Shown here piece by piece: positions 1-7,595 of a DNA stretch of 10,621 nt. Positions within the stretch are counted from its first letter, which is position 1. Each line of letters opens with the position of its first letter. This DNA is from Burkholderiaceae bacterium (GTDB lineage: Bacteria > Pseudomonadota > Gammaproteobacteria > Burkholderiales > Burkholderiaceae_C). The position numbers and the translations under genes were made by a program. The stretch covers positions 1 through 10,621 of the forward strand of contig JAISNB010000177.1 of the NCBI GenBank assembly GCA_031276435.1, in the 5' to 3' direction. The notes below the pieces were generated by a model, which did not search any database, had not been told where the DNA came from, and worked only from the letters and a program-made list of their open reading frames with translations.

Positions 1-978
1 TTCTTCCTGAAACACCTGACGCCGGACAACGTGGTCTCGGGCATGCCCGAAAGCGTGCTGATTACCTTCCTCCTCTCTTTTGCCATCATCACTCCGGCCA
101 TCGTGGCGGGCGGGTTTGCCGAGCGCATGAAGTTCGTCAGCGCCCTGCTGTATTTGGCGCTGTGGTTCACCTTTGTCTACGCGCCCGTCTCGCACATGGT
201 CTGGGGCGGCCCCGGATCGCTGATGGCCAACTGGGGCGTGCTCGACTTCGCGGGCGGCACGGCGGTGCACATCAATTCCGGTATCGCCGCCCTGGCGGCT
301 TGTCTCGTCATCGGCAGGCGCAAGGGCTACCTGCAACATTCGATGCCGCCGCACAACCTCACCATCTGCCTGATTGGCGCGGGGTTCGTGTGGCTAGGCT
401 GGTTTGGCTTCAATGTCGGCTCGGCGGTCGCGGTCAACGGCACGGCGGGCATGGCCATGCTCAACACCCAGCTTGGCGCCTGCGCGGGCGTGCTCGGCTG
501 GATGATCGTGGAATGGATCAGGAACGGTCGTCCCAGCGCCTTGGGGCTTGCTTCCGGCGCGCTTGCGGGACTGGTCGGCATCACGCCGGGATGCGCCTTT
601 GTCGGCCCCGTGGGCGCGCTCGTCATCGGTCTGGCCAGCGGCGCGGTCTGCTTTTTCTTTGTCTCGGTGGTCAAACGCAAGTTTGGCTACGACGACACGC
701 TGGACGTGTTCGGCCTGCACGGCGTGGGCGGCATGGTGGGCGCCATCCTGACGGGCGTCTTCTGCGTGCCCGCGCTGGGCGGAACGCAAGAGGTGCAAAT
801 CGCCACCCAGGTCATTGCCCAGTTCAAGGGTGTTATCTTCACCATCGTTTATTGTTTTGTCATTAGCTGGATCATTCTGAAACTGATCGATCTGACCATC
901 GGCTTGCGCGTTGACGCGGAAACCGAAACGCTCGGCCTCGACCAGTCAGAGCATTCCGAAAAAGCCTACAACCCCTGA
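1..978 (+). CDS. amt: Ammonium transporter (Amt/MEP/Rh family), 5'-truncated by window edge
   Basis: This is an inner-membrane channel that conducts ammonia/ammonium into the cell. The reading frame is open from base 1, giving 325 residues. The N-terminal part (about 80 residues of the mature protein by comparison with E. coli AmtB, plus any signal peptide) lies outside the window, and the internal GTG at 31 is not a real start. Family signatures in order are FAERMKF (residues 39-45 of the visible part), SHMVWGG, DFAGGTAVHIN with the first pore histidine at 90, and DVFGLHGVGG with the second at 240. Their spacing of 150 equals that of the twin histidines 168 and 318 of AmtB. D82 matches AmtB Asp160, and F27 matches the periplasmic-gate Phe107. 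Several hydrophobic helices are obvious. The cytoplasmic tail GLRVDAETETLGLDQSEHSE resembles the GlnK (PII) contact region, although the usual HGE is HSE here. In many bacteria glnK precedes amtB, but that region is not visible. Family call is secure; the paralogue is unknown. Confidence 0.95.
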   Translation, partial: FFLKHLTPDNVVSGMPESVLITFLLSFAIITPAIVAGGFAERMKFVSALLYLALWFTFVYAPVSHMVWGGPGSLMANWGVLDFAGGTAVHINSGIAALAACLVIGRRKGYLQHSMPPHNLTICLIGAGFVWLGWFGFNVGSAVAVNGTAGMAMLNTQLGACAGVLGWMIVEWIRNGRPSALGLASGALAGLVGITPGCAFVGPVGALVIGLASGAVCFFFVSVVKRKFGYDDTLDVFGLHGVGGMVGAILTGVFCVPALGGTQEVQIATQVIAQFKGVIFTIVYCFVISWIILKLIDLTIGLRVDAETETLGLDQSEHSEKAYNP

Positions 979-1014
979 GTTTCGACCCACACGACGCGCG
1001 CGCGCCGCCATCCA

Positions 1015-1037
1015 CCCGCCGGGTTTTTCCCGGCGGG
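1015..1037 (+). terminator. Perfect 9-bp GC hairpin between amt and purU, candidate terminator
   Basis: Arms CCCGCCGGG (1015-1023) and CCCGGCGGG (1029-1037) are perfectly complementary around a TTTTT loop, 37 bases after the amt stop. The stem is very stable, but no T-run follows it, so it is not a textbook intrinsic terminator. It could instead attenuate read-through or stabilise the 3' end of the amt message. It marks the likely boundary between the transporter and the C1 block. Confidence 0.4.
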
Positions 1038-1055
1038 GCGGCCCGCCGTCAGCCC

Positions 1056-1061
1056 AAGGAG
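1056..1061 (+). promoter_or_regulatory. Shine-Dalgarno sequence fixing the purU start
   Basis: AAGGAG lies 11 bases before the ATG at 1073. The frame stays open upstream as far as 911, inside amt, but only the 1073 start has a ribosome site and gives a PurU of normal length. Confidence 0.7.
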
Positions 1062-1072
1062 CACCCGCAACC

Positions 1073-1957
1073 ATGCAACACGCCAAGCCCCTCGCCCCGG
1101 AAAACCGGGAAAACTTCATCATCAAGATCACTTGCCCGGCGACGACCGGCATCGTCGCGGCGGTGACCGCCTTCCTGGCCGAAAGGAAGTGCTACATCAG
1201 CGAGATGGCGCAGTTCGACGACGAGGAAAACCGCCGCTTTTTCATGCGCGCGGTCTTCTACCTCACCGCCAGCGAGCACGACGAGGCGGCGCTGCGGCGC
1301 GACTTTGCCGCCGTGGCAGAAAAATTCCAGATGCAGTGGGAGTTGCACAGCTCGCGCCGCCCGATGCGCGTGGTCATCATGGCCAGCAAGTACGACCACT
1401 GCCTGACCGACCTGCTCTACCGCCTGCACAAAGGCGAGCTGGACATGGAAGTGACCGCCGTCGTCTCCAACCACCTTGATCCGCGCGCCATGGCCGAGCG
1501 CGAAGGCATCCGCTTCATCTACCTGCCGGTGACCAAGGAAAACAAGGCGGCGCAAGAAAAAGAATTGCTGCGCATCGTCGAGGAAACCGGCTCCGAACTG
1601 GTGGTGCTGGCCCGCTACATGCAAATCCTCTCTGATGATTTGTGCCGGGCGCTGGCCGGACGCGCCATCAACATCCACCACTCTTTCCTGCCCGGCTTCA
1701 AGGGCGCCAAGCCCTACCACCAGGCCTACGAGCGCGGCGTCAAACTGATTGGCGCGACCGCCCATTACGTGACCTCCGATCTGGACGAAGGCCCCATCAT
1801 CGAGCAGGAAGTGCAGCGCGTCGACCACTCCTACACGCCCGAAGACCTGGTGGCCGTGGGGCGCGACACCGAAACCGTCGCCCTCTCCAAGGCGGTGCGC
1901 TACCACCTGGAGCACCGCGTTTTCCTCAACAACGCCCGCACGGTGGTCTTCAAATGA
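1073..1957 (+). CDS. purU: Formyltetrahydrofolate deformylase (10-formyl-THF hydrolase)
   Basis: PurU hydrolyses 10-formyl-THF to formate and free THF in the cytosol, balancing folate C1 pools. The protein is 294 residues, close to the usual 280-290. Residues about 14-90 form an N-terminal ACT-type regulatory domain (FIIKITCPATTGIVAAVTAF). Residues about 97-294 form the formyltransferase-fold domain. The catalytic Asn-His-Asp triad is present as N200 and H202 in INIHHSFLPGFKGAKPY and D238 in SDLDEGPIIEQ; the spacing of 38 from N to D matches GAR formyltransferase (N106, D144). It overlaps folD by ATGA, which implies translational coupling. Its place upstream of folD and a Sox operon suggests it returns THF to the demethylating oxidase while disposing of methyl carbon as formate. 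This role is inferred from context; the enzyme assignment is firm. Confidence 0.96.
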   Translation: MQHAKPLAPENRENFIIKITCPATTGIVAAVTAFLAERKCYISEMAQFDDEENRRFFMRAVFYLTASEHDEAALRRDFAAVAEKFQMQWELHSSRRPMRVVIMASKYDHCLTDLLYRLHKGELDMEVTAVVSNHLDPRAMAEREGIRFIYLPVTKENKAAQEKELLRIVEETGSELVVLARYMQILSDDLCRALAGRAINIHHSFLPGFKGAKPYHQAYERGVKLIGATAHYVTSDLDEGPIIEQEVQRVDHSYTPEDLVAVGRDTETVALSKAVRYHLEHRVFLNNARTVVFK

Positions 1958-2913
1958 GCGCCCGCATCATCGACGGCAAGGCCATTGCCCGCAAAGTAGA
2001 AGACGAAGTGCGCGCCGATGTGGCGCAGCTGTTCGCCCAGCGCAACGTCACGCCGTGCCTGGCCGTGCTGCTGGTTGGCGAAGACCCGGCCAGCCAGGTG
2101 TATGTGCGAAACAAGATCCAGAAGGCCAAGGAGACGGGCATCCGCTCGCTCGAATACCGCCTGAGCGCCACCACCTCCGAGGCCGATGTGCTGGCGCGCA
2201 TCGATGCCCTCAACCGCGACGTCGACGTGCACGGCATCCTCGTGCAATTGCCGCTGCCCGCGCAAATCGACGAGCGCAGCGTCATCGAGGCCATCCGGCC
2301 CGACAAGGACGTGGACGGCTTCCATCCCCTGAACGTGGGCGCGCTGCAACAGGGCCTGCCCGCGCTGGTGGCCTGCACGCCGCTGGGCTGCCTGCGCCTG
2401 CTGCAAGAGGCGCTGGAGGGACAGCTTGCGGGCAAGCACGCCGTCATCGTCGGGCGCTCCAACATCGTGGGCAAACCCATGGCCGCCCTGCTGCTGCAAG
2501 CCGACTGCGCCGTGACGGTGGTGCATTCAAAAGTGGCGAACGCCGCTGAAATCGCCCGCTCCGCCGACATTGTTGTCGCCGCCGTCGGCAAGCCGCGCCT
2601 GGTCGGCGCCAACTGGATCCGGCCCGGCGCGACCGTGATCGACGTGGGCATCAACCGCGTTGAAGAAGCGGGCAAGAGCCGCCTGGTGGGCGATGTCGAC
2701 TTCGAGCGCGTCCAGCCCATTGCCGCCGCCATCACCCCCGTGCCCGGCGGTGTCGGGCCAATGACCATCGCCTGCCTCATGCAAAACACCGCGCGCGCGG
2801 CCGAGCGCGCCACGCGGATCCGCTCCCTGAAACGCTGCACGCTCAACCCCGCAAGCCCCACGCGCGCGGACGAAAACGAACGCCCGGCGGGCGGCGACGG
2901 CAGCGCCGCGTAA
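1954..2913 (+). CDS. folD: Bifunctional methylene-THF dehydrogenase / methenyl-THF cyclohydrolase
   Basis: FolD interconverts 5,10-methylene-THF, 5,10-methenyl-THF and 10-formyl-THF using NADP(H). The start is the ATG whose last two bases lie in the purU stop (ATGA), giving 319 residues. Key motifs are GEDPASQVYVRNK with the catalytic Tyr50 and Lys54 (YxxxK), VQLPLP (97-102), PDKDVDGFHPLN (116-127), the Rossmann signature GRSNIVGKP (167-175) and TPVPGGVGPMT (261-271). Typical FolD proteins are about 280-295 residues and end soon after the last helix. This one carries roughly 30 extra C-terminal residues rich in Arg, Ala, Pro and Gly with no recognisable domain. In this operon it would oxidise the methylene-THF made by the Sox complex to 10-formyl-THF, the substrate of the neighbouring PurU. 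Confidence 0.96.
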   Translation: MSARIIDGKAIARKVEDEVRADVAQLFAQRNVTPCLAVLLVGEDPASQVYVRNKIQKAKETGIRSLEYRLSATTSEADVLARIDALNRDVDVHGILVQLPLPAQIDERSVIEAIRPDKDVDGFHPLNVGALQQGLPALVACTPLGCLRLLQEALEGQLAGKHAVIVGRSNIVGKPMAALLLQADCAVTVVHSKVANAAEIARSADIVVAAVGKPRLVGANWIRPGATVIDVGINRVEEAGKSRLVGDVDFERVQPIAAAITPVPGGVGPMTIACLMQNTARAAERATRIRSLKRCTLNPASPTRADENERPAGGDGSAA

Positions 2914-2966
2914 GCGCGCCGCGCGCCACTTTCGCAGCCGCCAACGCCGCCACACGCATCCTCTTC

Positions 2967-2971
2967 AAGGA
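2967..2971 (+). promoter_or_regulatory. Shine-Dalgarno sequence of soxB
   Basis: AAGGA lies 6 bases before the ATG at 2978. It supports this start and hence the roughly 30-residue leader that precedes the FAD-binding strand in the product. Confidence 0.6.
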
Positions 2972-2977
2972 ACCACC

Positions 2978-4228
2978 ATGCCGCTTACCCTGCTTCGCTA
3001 CGGGCTGTCGTCAGACCCTTGCCGCGCCGCACAGCCAGACTTTCCGCCGCCCGCGCCGCTGAAAAAACGCTACGACGTGGTCATCATCGGCGGCGGCGGC
3101 CACGGCCTGGCCACGGCCTACTACCTTGCCCGGCGCCACGGCATCACCGACGTTGCCGTGCTGGAAAAAGGCTACCTCGGCGGCGGCAACACGGCGCGCA
3201 ACACGGCGGTCATCCGCTCCAATTACCTGACGCCCGAAAGCGTCAAGTTCTACATCGCCTCGGTCGACCTGTACCGCGGCCTGTCCAACGAGTTCGACTT
3301 CAACATCATGTATTCCGAGCGCGGCCAGCTCACGCTGGCGCACACCGATGGCACGGTGCGCGCCTTTCGCCAGCGTTGCGAGGTCAACCGCCACCTGGGC
3401 GGGCGCTCGGAAATGCTGGACCGCCAGCAAATCCGCGAACTGGTGCCGCTGCTCAACCTGGACACCGGCCACCAGCCGGTGCTCGCTGGCCTGTGGCACA
3501 TCGACGGGGCCACCGCCCGCCACGACGCCGTGGCCTGGGGCTACGCGCGCGGCGCCCTCGCGCGCGGCGTGCAGTTTCACCCGCTCACCGAGGCGCAGGA
3601 CTTCGTTGTCGAAGGCAGTCGCGTCACCACCGTCAAAACCAATCGCGGCGATGTCCAGTGCGGCTGCGTGGTGCAGGCGGTCGCCGGATCCAGCTCCCTG
3701 TTGCTGGGCAAGCTGGGCATCCGCGCGCCCATCCACACCTATCCCTTGCAAGCCATGGTCACGCAGCCCGTCAAGCCCTTTCTGACGCCGCTGGTCAGTT
3801 CGTCGGCGCTGCACTGCTACGTGCAGCAGACCGGGCGCGGTGAAATCCTGATCGGCGGCGGCTCCGACCCCTACCCGCTCTACGGCACGCGCGCCACGCT
3901 GGATCTGAAGGAAAGCCTGCTTGCCCACGCCATCGAGATGTTCCCCTTCCTGGCCAACGCCAAGCTGATGCGGCAATGGGCGGGCATCACCGACATGACC
4001 CCCGACTACAGCCCCATCATGGGCCGCTCGCCCATCGACAACTACTACCTCGACGCGGGCTGGGGCACCTACGGCTTCAAGGCCACGCCCATCTGCGGTG
4101 TGACCATGGCCGAACTGGTGGCCAGCGGCGGTGCCAAGGTGCCCCAACTCATCCAGCCCTTCAGCCTGGAGCGTTTCTCGCGCTTCCAGCAAATCAACGA
4201 AATGGGCGCGACGGCGGCCAGCCACTGA
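2978..4228 (+). CDS. soxB: Sarcosine oxidase beta subunit (SoxB family, FAD/FMN-binding)
   Basis: SoxB is the catalytic subunit of heterotetrameric sarcosine oxidase. It oxidises the N-methyl group at FAD and passes electrons to an FMN shared with SoxA, then to oxygen. The product has 416 residues, in the family range. After a leader of about 30 residues comes the dinucleotide fold RYDVVIIGGGGHGLATAYYL (31-50) with GGGGHG at 38-43, the acidic FAD-ribose contact VLEKG (61-65), and GGGNTARNTAVIRSNYL (68-84). ARHDAVAWGYARGA (180-193) holds His182, the equivalent of the histidine that carries FMN covalently in the characterised enzymes. The C-terminal motif GTYGFKATP (363-371) contains Lys368, matching the active-site lysine region of amine oxidases of this family. 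It heads soxBDAG, 64 bases after folD. GLWHIDGATARH, where canonical proteins have an Arg-Gly-Gly-rich stretch, marks a divergent subgroup, so the substrate may be another N-methyl amino acid. Confidence 0.93.
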   Translation: MPLTLLRYGLSSDPCRAAQPDFPPPAPLKKRYDVVIIGGGGHGLATAYYLARRHGITDVAVLEKGYLGGGNTARNTAVIRSNYLTPESVKFYIASVDLYRGLSNEFDFNIMYSERGQLTLAHTDGTVRAFRQRCEVNRHLGGRSEMLDRQQIRELVPLLNLDTGHQPVLAGLWHIDGATARHDAVAWGYARGALARGVQFHPLTEAQDFVVEGSRVTTVKTNRGDVQCGCVVQAVAGSSSLLLGKLGIRAPIHTYPLQAMVTQPVKPFLTPLVSSSALHCYVQQTGRGEILIGGGSDPYPLYGTRATLDLKESLLAHAIEMFPFLANAKLMRQWAGITDMTPDYSPIMGRSPIDNYYLDAGWGTYGFKATPICGVTMAELVASGGAKVPQLIQPFSLERFSRFQQINEMGATAASH

Positions 4229-4268
4229 AGGCGGCGCGCGCATCTTTTCCGCAACGAGGTCCATTGCC

Positions 4269-4631
4269 ATGAAACTCATGCCCTGCCCCCTGAACGGCCT
4301 GCGCAACATCAGCGAATTCACCTACGGCGGCGAACTCGTCGCCATGCCCGATCCGGCCACCTGCACCGACGCCCAATGGGCCGACTACGTGTTCAACAAG
4401 GCCAACCCCGCCGGTGTGGTGCGCGAATGGTGGTTGCACAACGCCTCGCACTACTGGTTCATCGCCGAGCGCGACGCCGCCACCGACACCATTTTGCGCA
4501 CCTTCGACGCGGGCGAAATCTTCAAGACGCGCGTCGACTTTGCCGCCGCCGCCCCGCCGCCAGCGGCGGCCCCGGCAAAGGCTGCCGCCGCTGCCCACAA
4601 CCTGCCCGCCAGTCCGGAGAATCCCGCATGA
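4269..4631 (+). CDS. soxD: Sarcosine oxidase delta subunit (SoxD family), atypical zinc site
   Basis: SoxD is the small structural subunit of the heterotetramer and normally carries a zinc ion. The ATG at 4269 follows a GAGG at 4256-4259 and gives 120 residues. The family core is clear: CPLNGLRNISEFTYGGE (6-22), DPATCTDAQWADYVF (28-42), NPAGVVREWWLH (46-57) and YWFIAERD (62-69). Canonical SoxD has CPxCG near the N-terminus and a His-xxx-Cys pair later. Here the second cysteine is Asn9, and the later pair is His57 and His61, so the metal site is altered or lost. From memory, similar CPxNG forms occur in other proteobacteria, so this is probably a real subfamily and not an error. Residues 92-120 are a low-complexity Ala/Pro tail. 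The stop overlaps the soxA start (ATGA). Confidence 0.9.
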   Translation: MKLMPCPLNGLRNISEFTYGGELVAMPDPATCTDAQWADYVFNKANPAGVVREWWLHNASHYWFIAERDAATDTILRTFDAGEIFKTRVDFAAAAPPPAAAPAKAAAAAHNLPASPENPA

Positions 4632-7594
4632 ACGCCCCGCACGCCCCTGCCGCCGCCCGCTTGCCCACCCCCTGGGGACGGCTGATCGACCGCACGCGGC
4701 CCGTGCATTTCAGCTTTGAAGGCCGGACATTCGACGGCCTTGAAGGCGACACCATCGCCAGCGCCCTGCTTGCCCAGGGCCACTGGCTCTTGTCGCGCTC
4801 CTTCAAGTACCACCGCCCGCGCGGGCCATTGACCCTGGCCGGGCAGGACGCCAATACCCTCGTGCAACTGCCCGACGAGGCCAACGTCCTGGCCGACCTG
4901 CACCCCATCCACGCGGGCCTGGCCGTCACCGGGCAGAACTACAGCGGCTCGCTGGAAAACGACCGCGATGCCTTGCTGGGCCACTTCTCGCGCTTCATGC
5001 CCGTGGGCTTTTACTACCGTGCTTTTTTCAAGCCGCAAGGTATATGGAAGCACTGGGAGCCTTTCATCCGCAAAAAGGCGGGGCTTGGCAAGCTCGACCT
5101 CGGCTTCAAACCGCGCGAATACGACAAGGCCTATCTCTTTGCCGACGTGGTGGTCATCGGCTCCGGCCCGGCGGGCCTGGCCGCCGCCGAAGAAGCGGCA
5201 GCGGCGGGCGCGCGGGTGCTCCTCATCGAACAAGATGGCATCCTGGGCGGCGCGCTCAACTGGGCGCGCTTCGATCTGGAGGGCACAGCCGCCAGCGGCG
5301 AGCGCGAGCGCATCGCGCGCGTACAGGCGCACCCCAACATCCGCGTACTCACCCACGCCACCTGCACCGCCTGGTTTGCCGATAACTACCTGCCCGTCAT
5401 CAGCGGCACACGCCTCTACAAAGTGCGCGCCCAAAGCTGCGTCATCGCCGCTGGCGCGCTGGAGCAGCCCGTCATCTTCCGCAACAACGATTTGCCGGGC
5501 ATCGTGCTCGCCAGCGCCGCGCAGCGGCTCATGCGGCTTTATGGCGTCGCGCCCGGCCAGTGCGCCGCCATCCTCACCGGCAACAACGACGGCTACCTGG
5601 CCGCGCTCGATCTGCTGGAGGCGGGCATCGCCGTCACGGCACTGGTGGACATGCGCGCCGAGGACGACATGCATGCCGCGCCCTGGCGGCAGGCCCTGCA
5701 TCAGCGCGGCGTGCGCGTGATTGCCGCGTCCGCCGTCTTCGAGGCCCTGCCCGGCAAGCCCCATGGCCGCATTCGTGGCATCGAGGTGCGCCGCATTGTC
5801 GACGCCGCGCAAGGCGCGCTCGCGGCGGACGGCGAGCACATTGCCTGCGACACCCTGCTCATGTCGGCGGGCTACATGCCCGCGTGGCAACTGCCGTGCC
5901 AGGCGGGCGGCAAACTGGTCTACGACGACGAAGGCGCGCGCTTTCGCATCGACAAGCTGCCGGACATCCTCAGCGTGGCTGGCTCGATCAACGGCTGCTT
6001 CGCACTGGAAAACACCCTGGCCGACGGCGCGGCAGCGGGTCGGCGCGCCGCCGCCCTGGCCTTGCGGCGCCCACTGCCGCCCGATCCAGCGCCCGCCACC
6101 ACAGCGGTGGTGGCGGAGGCGCCGGTCAACACGCCCTGGCCCATCTTCCCGCACCCCAAGGGCAAGGAATTCGTCGACTACGACGAAGACCTGCAAATTG
6201 CCGACATCCGCAACGCCGTGCGCTACGGCTACCGCGACATCCAGTTGGTCAAACGCTTTTCCACCGTCGGCATGGGGCCGCTGCAAGGGCGGCAATCGGC
6301 CCTGCCCGCGGCGCGCCTGGTGGCCCAGGCCACGGGCCGCACGATTTCAGAAACCGGCATCACCACCGCCCGCCCGCCCGCCATGCCCGAAAAACTGGCG
6401 CACATCGCCGGGCGCGCTTTTTCCCCCGTGCGCCACAGCGCCATGCACCAGCGCCACGTGGCAGCGGGCGCGCAATTCATGCCCGCGGGCGCATGGCTGC
6501 GGCCCGCCTACTACGGGCCGAGCGCCGAGCGCGAGCGTTGCATCGCGCAAGAAGCGCACGCCGTGCGCACCGGCGTCGGCCTGATCGATGTATCGACCCT
6601 GGGCGCGCTGGAAATCCGCGGCCCCGATGCCATCGAACTGCTGGAGCGCGCCTACACCTTCGGCTTTGCCAAACTGCCCGTTGGCCGCTCGCGCTACGCG
6701 CTGATGACCGCCGAAGATGGCGTCATCATCGACGATGGCGTCTGCTGCCGCCTGGGCGAGCGCCACTTCTACGTCACCGCCACCACCAGCGGCGTGGATC
6801 GCGTTTACCGCAGCCTGACCAAATGGAATGCGCAATGGCGGCTCGACGTCGACATTGCCAACGTCAGCGCCGCCTGGGCCGCCGTCAACCTGGCTGGCCC
6901 GCGCGCGCGCGAAGTGCTGGAGCGCGTCTGCACCGGCATCGACCTCTCGCGCGAAGCCTTCCCCTACCTGGCCGTGCGCACTGCCACCGTGGCCGAAGTG
7001 CCCGCAGCGCGGCTGCTGCGCGTGGGCTTCGTCGGCGAACTGGGCTACGAAATCCATGTGCCCGCCCGCTACGGCGAACACCTGTGGGACGCGCTCATGC
7101 AAGCGGGCGCGGCCAGCGGCATCCGCCCCTTCGGCGTCGAAAGCCAGCGCCTGCTGCGCCTGGAAAAAGGCCACATCATCATCAGCCAGGACACCGACGG
7201 CATGACCCACCCCGCCGAAGTCGACATGCAATGGGCCATCGGGCGCAAAAAACCCTTCTTCGTCGGCAAGCGATCCATCGAAATCCTCGAAGCCCAGCCC
7301 CCCCTGCGCCGCCTGGTCGGCTTTGCCTTGCCCATCCCGCCGCAAGGCAGCCCCGCGCCGCAAGAGGGCCAGCTCATCCTGGACGAAGGCGGCAACATCA
7401 CCGGCGCCATCACATCCTGCGGCGCATCGGCCACGCTCGGGCAAATCATCGGCCTGGCCTGGTGCGCCCCGGCGCAAAGCGCCATCGGATCGCCACTGGC
7501 CATCCGCTGCGAAGCCGCCAGCGGCGGGCGCATCACAGCCACCGTCGTCAAACTGCCCTTCTACGACCCCGACAACCAACGCCAGGAGCTTTGA
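4628..7594 (+). CDS. soxA: Sarcosine oxidase alpha subunit (SoxA family)
   Basis: SoxA is the large subunit. It binds NAD and FMN and its C-terminal domain binds folate, capturing the formaldehyde-level carbon as 5,10-methylene-THF. The start is the ATG overlapping the soxD stop, giving 988 residues, normal for the family (about 960-1000). Residues 15-100 form a ferredoxin-like domain with SFKYHRPRG (58-66) and no cysteines, so no iron-sulfur cluster. Residues about 170-480 are an FAD/NAD-linked oxidoreductase domain with DVVVIGSGPAG (173-183). Residues about 600-985 are the GcvT-like aminomethyltransferase domain: GVGLIDVSTLGALEIRGPDA (649-668), DGVIIDDGV (697-705), FVGELGYEIHVP (801-812) and FGVESQRLLRLEKGH (835-849). 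The stretch GQNYSGSLENDRD through MPVGFYYRAFFKP (102-136) differs from the characterised enzymes, consistent with the divergent SoxB and SoxD beside it. The next gene begins one base after its stop. Confidence 0.94.
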   Translation: MNAPHAPAAARLPTPWGRLIDRTRPVHFSFEGRTFDGLEGDTIASALLAQGHWLLSRSFKYHRPRGPLTLAGQDANTLVQLPDEANVLADLHPIHAGLAVTGQNYSGSLENDRDALLGHFSRFMPVGFYYRAFFKPQGIWKHWEPFIRKKAGLGKLDLGFKPREYDKAYLFADVVVIGSGPAGLAAAEEAAAAGARVLLIEQDGILGGALNWARFDLEGTAASGERERIARVQAHPNIRVLTHATCTAWFADNYLPVISGTRLYKVRAQSCVIAAGALEQPVIFRNNDLPGIVLASAAQRLMRLYGVAPGQCAAILTGNNDGYLAALDLLEAGIAVTALVDMRAEDDMHAAPWRQALHQRGVRVIAASAVFEALPGKPHGRIRGIEVRRIVDAAQGALAADGEHIACDTLLMSAGYMPAWQLPCQAGGKLVYDDEGARFRIDKLPDILSVAGSINGCFALENTLADGAAAGRRAAALALRRPLPPDPAPATTAVVAEAPVNTPWPIFPHPKGKEFVDYDEDLQIADIRNAVRYGYRDIQLVKRFSTVGMGPLQGRQSALPAARLVAQATGRTISETGITTARPPAMPEKLAHIAGRAFSPVRHSAMHQRHVAAGAQFMPAGAWLRPAYYGPSAERERCIAQEAHAVRTGVGLIDVSTLGALEIRGPDAIELLERAYTFGFAKLPVGRSRYALMTAEDGVIIDDGVCCRLGERHFYVTATTSGVDRVYRSLTKWNAQWRLDVDIANVSAAWAAVNLAGPRAREVLERVCTGIDLSREAFPYLAVRTATVAEVPAARLLRVGFVGELGYEIHVPARYGEHLWDALMQAGAASGIRPFGVESQRLLRLEKGHIIISQDTDGMTHPAEVDMQWAIGRKKPFFVGKRSIEILEAQPPLRRLVGFALPIPPQGSPAPQEGQLILDEGGNITGAITSCGASATLGQIIGLAWCAPAQSAIGSPLAIRCEAASGGRITATVVKLPFYDPDNQRQEL
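7584..7588 (+). promoter_or_regulatory. Shine-Dalgarno sequence of soxG inside the end of soxA
   Basis: AGGAG lies 7 bases before the ATG at 7596, within the last codons of soxA. It selects this start over in-frame positions upstream and allows tight coupling of the two subunits. Confidence 0.7.
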
Positions 7595-7595
7595 G

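Noticed and set aside
911..1072. Earlier start for purU overlapping the end of amt
   Set aside because: The extra 54 residues are Arg/Pro-rich and not part of the family; the ATG at 1073 has a Shine-Dalgarno and gives the usual length.
2914..2926. Inverted GCGCG/CGCGC just after folD as an operator
   Set aside because: Simple GC alternation of a kind expected by chance at this composition.
3011..4321. Minus-strand open frame of 436 codons over soxB
   Set aside because: Antisense shadow; the plus strand shows clear SoxB motifs.
4376..4627. Upstream extension of the soxA frame through soxD
   Set aside because: It would lie inside soxD in another frame. The ATG at 4628 overlapping the soxD stop gives a normal SoxA start.
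4451..6295. Long minus-strand open frame of 614 codons over soxD and soxA
   Set aside because: It is a by-product of GC-rich codons on the plus strand; the translation has no family motifs, while the plus frame matches SoxD and SoxA throughout.
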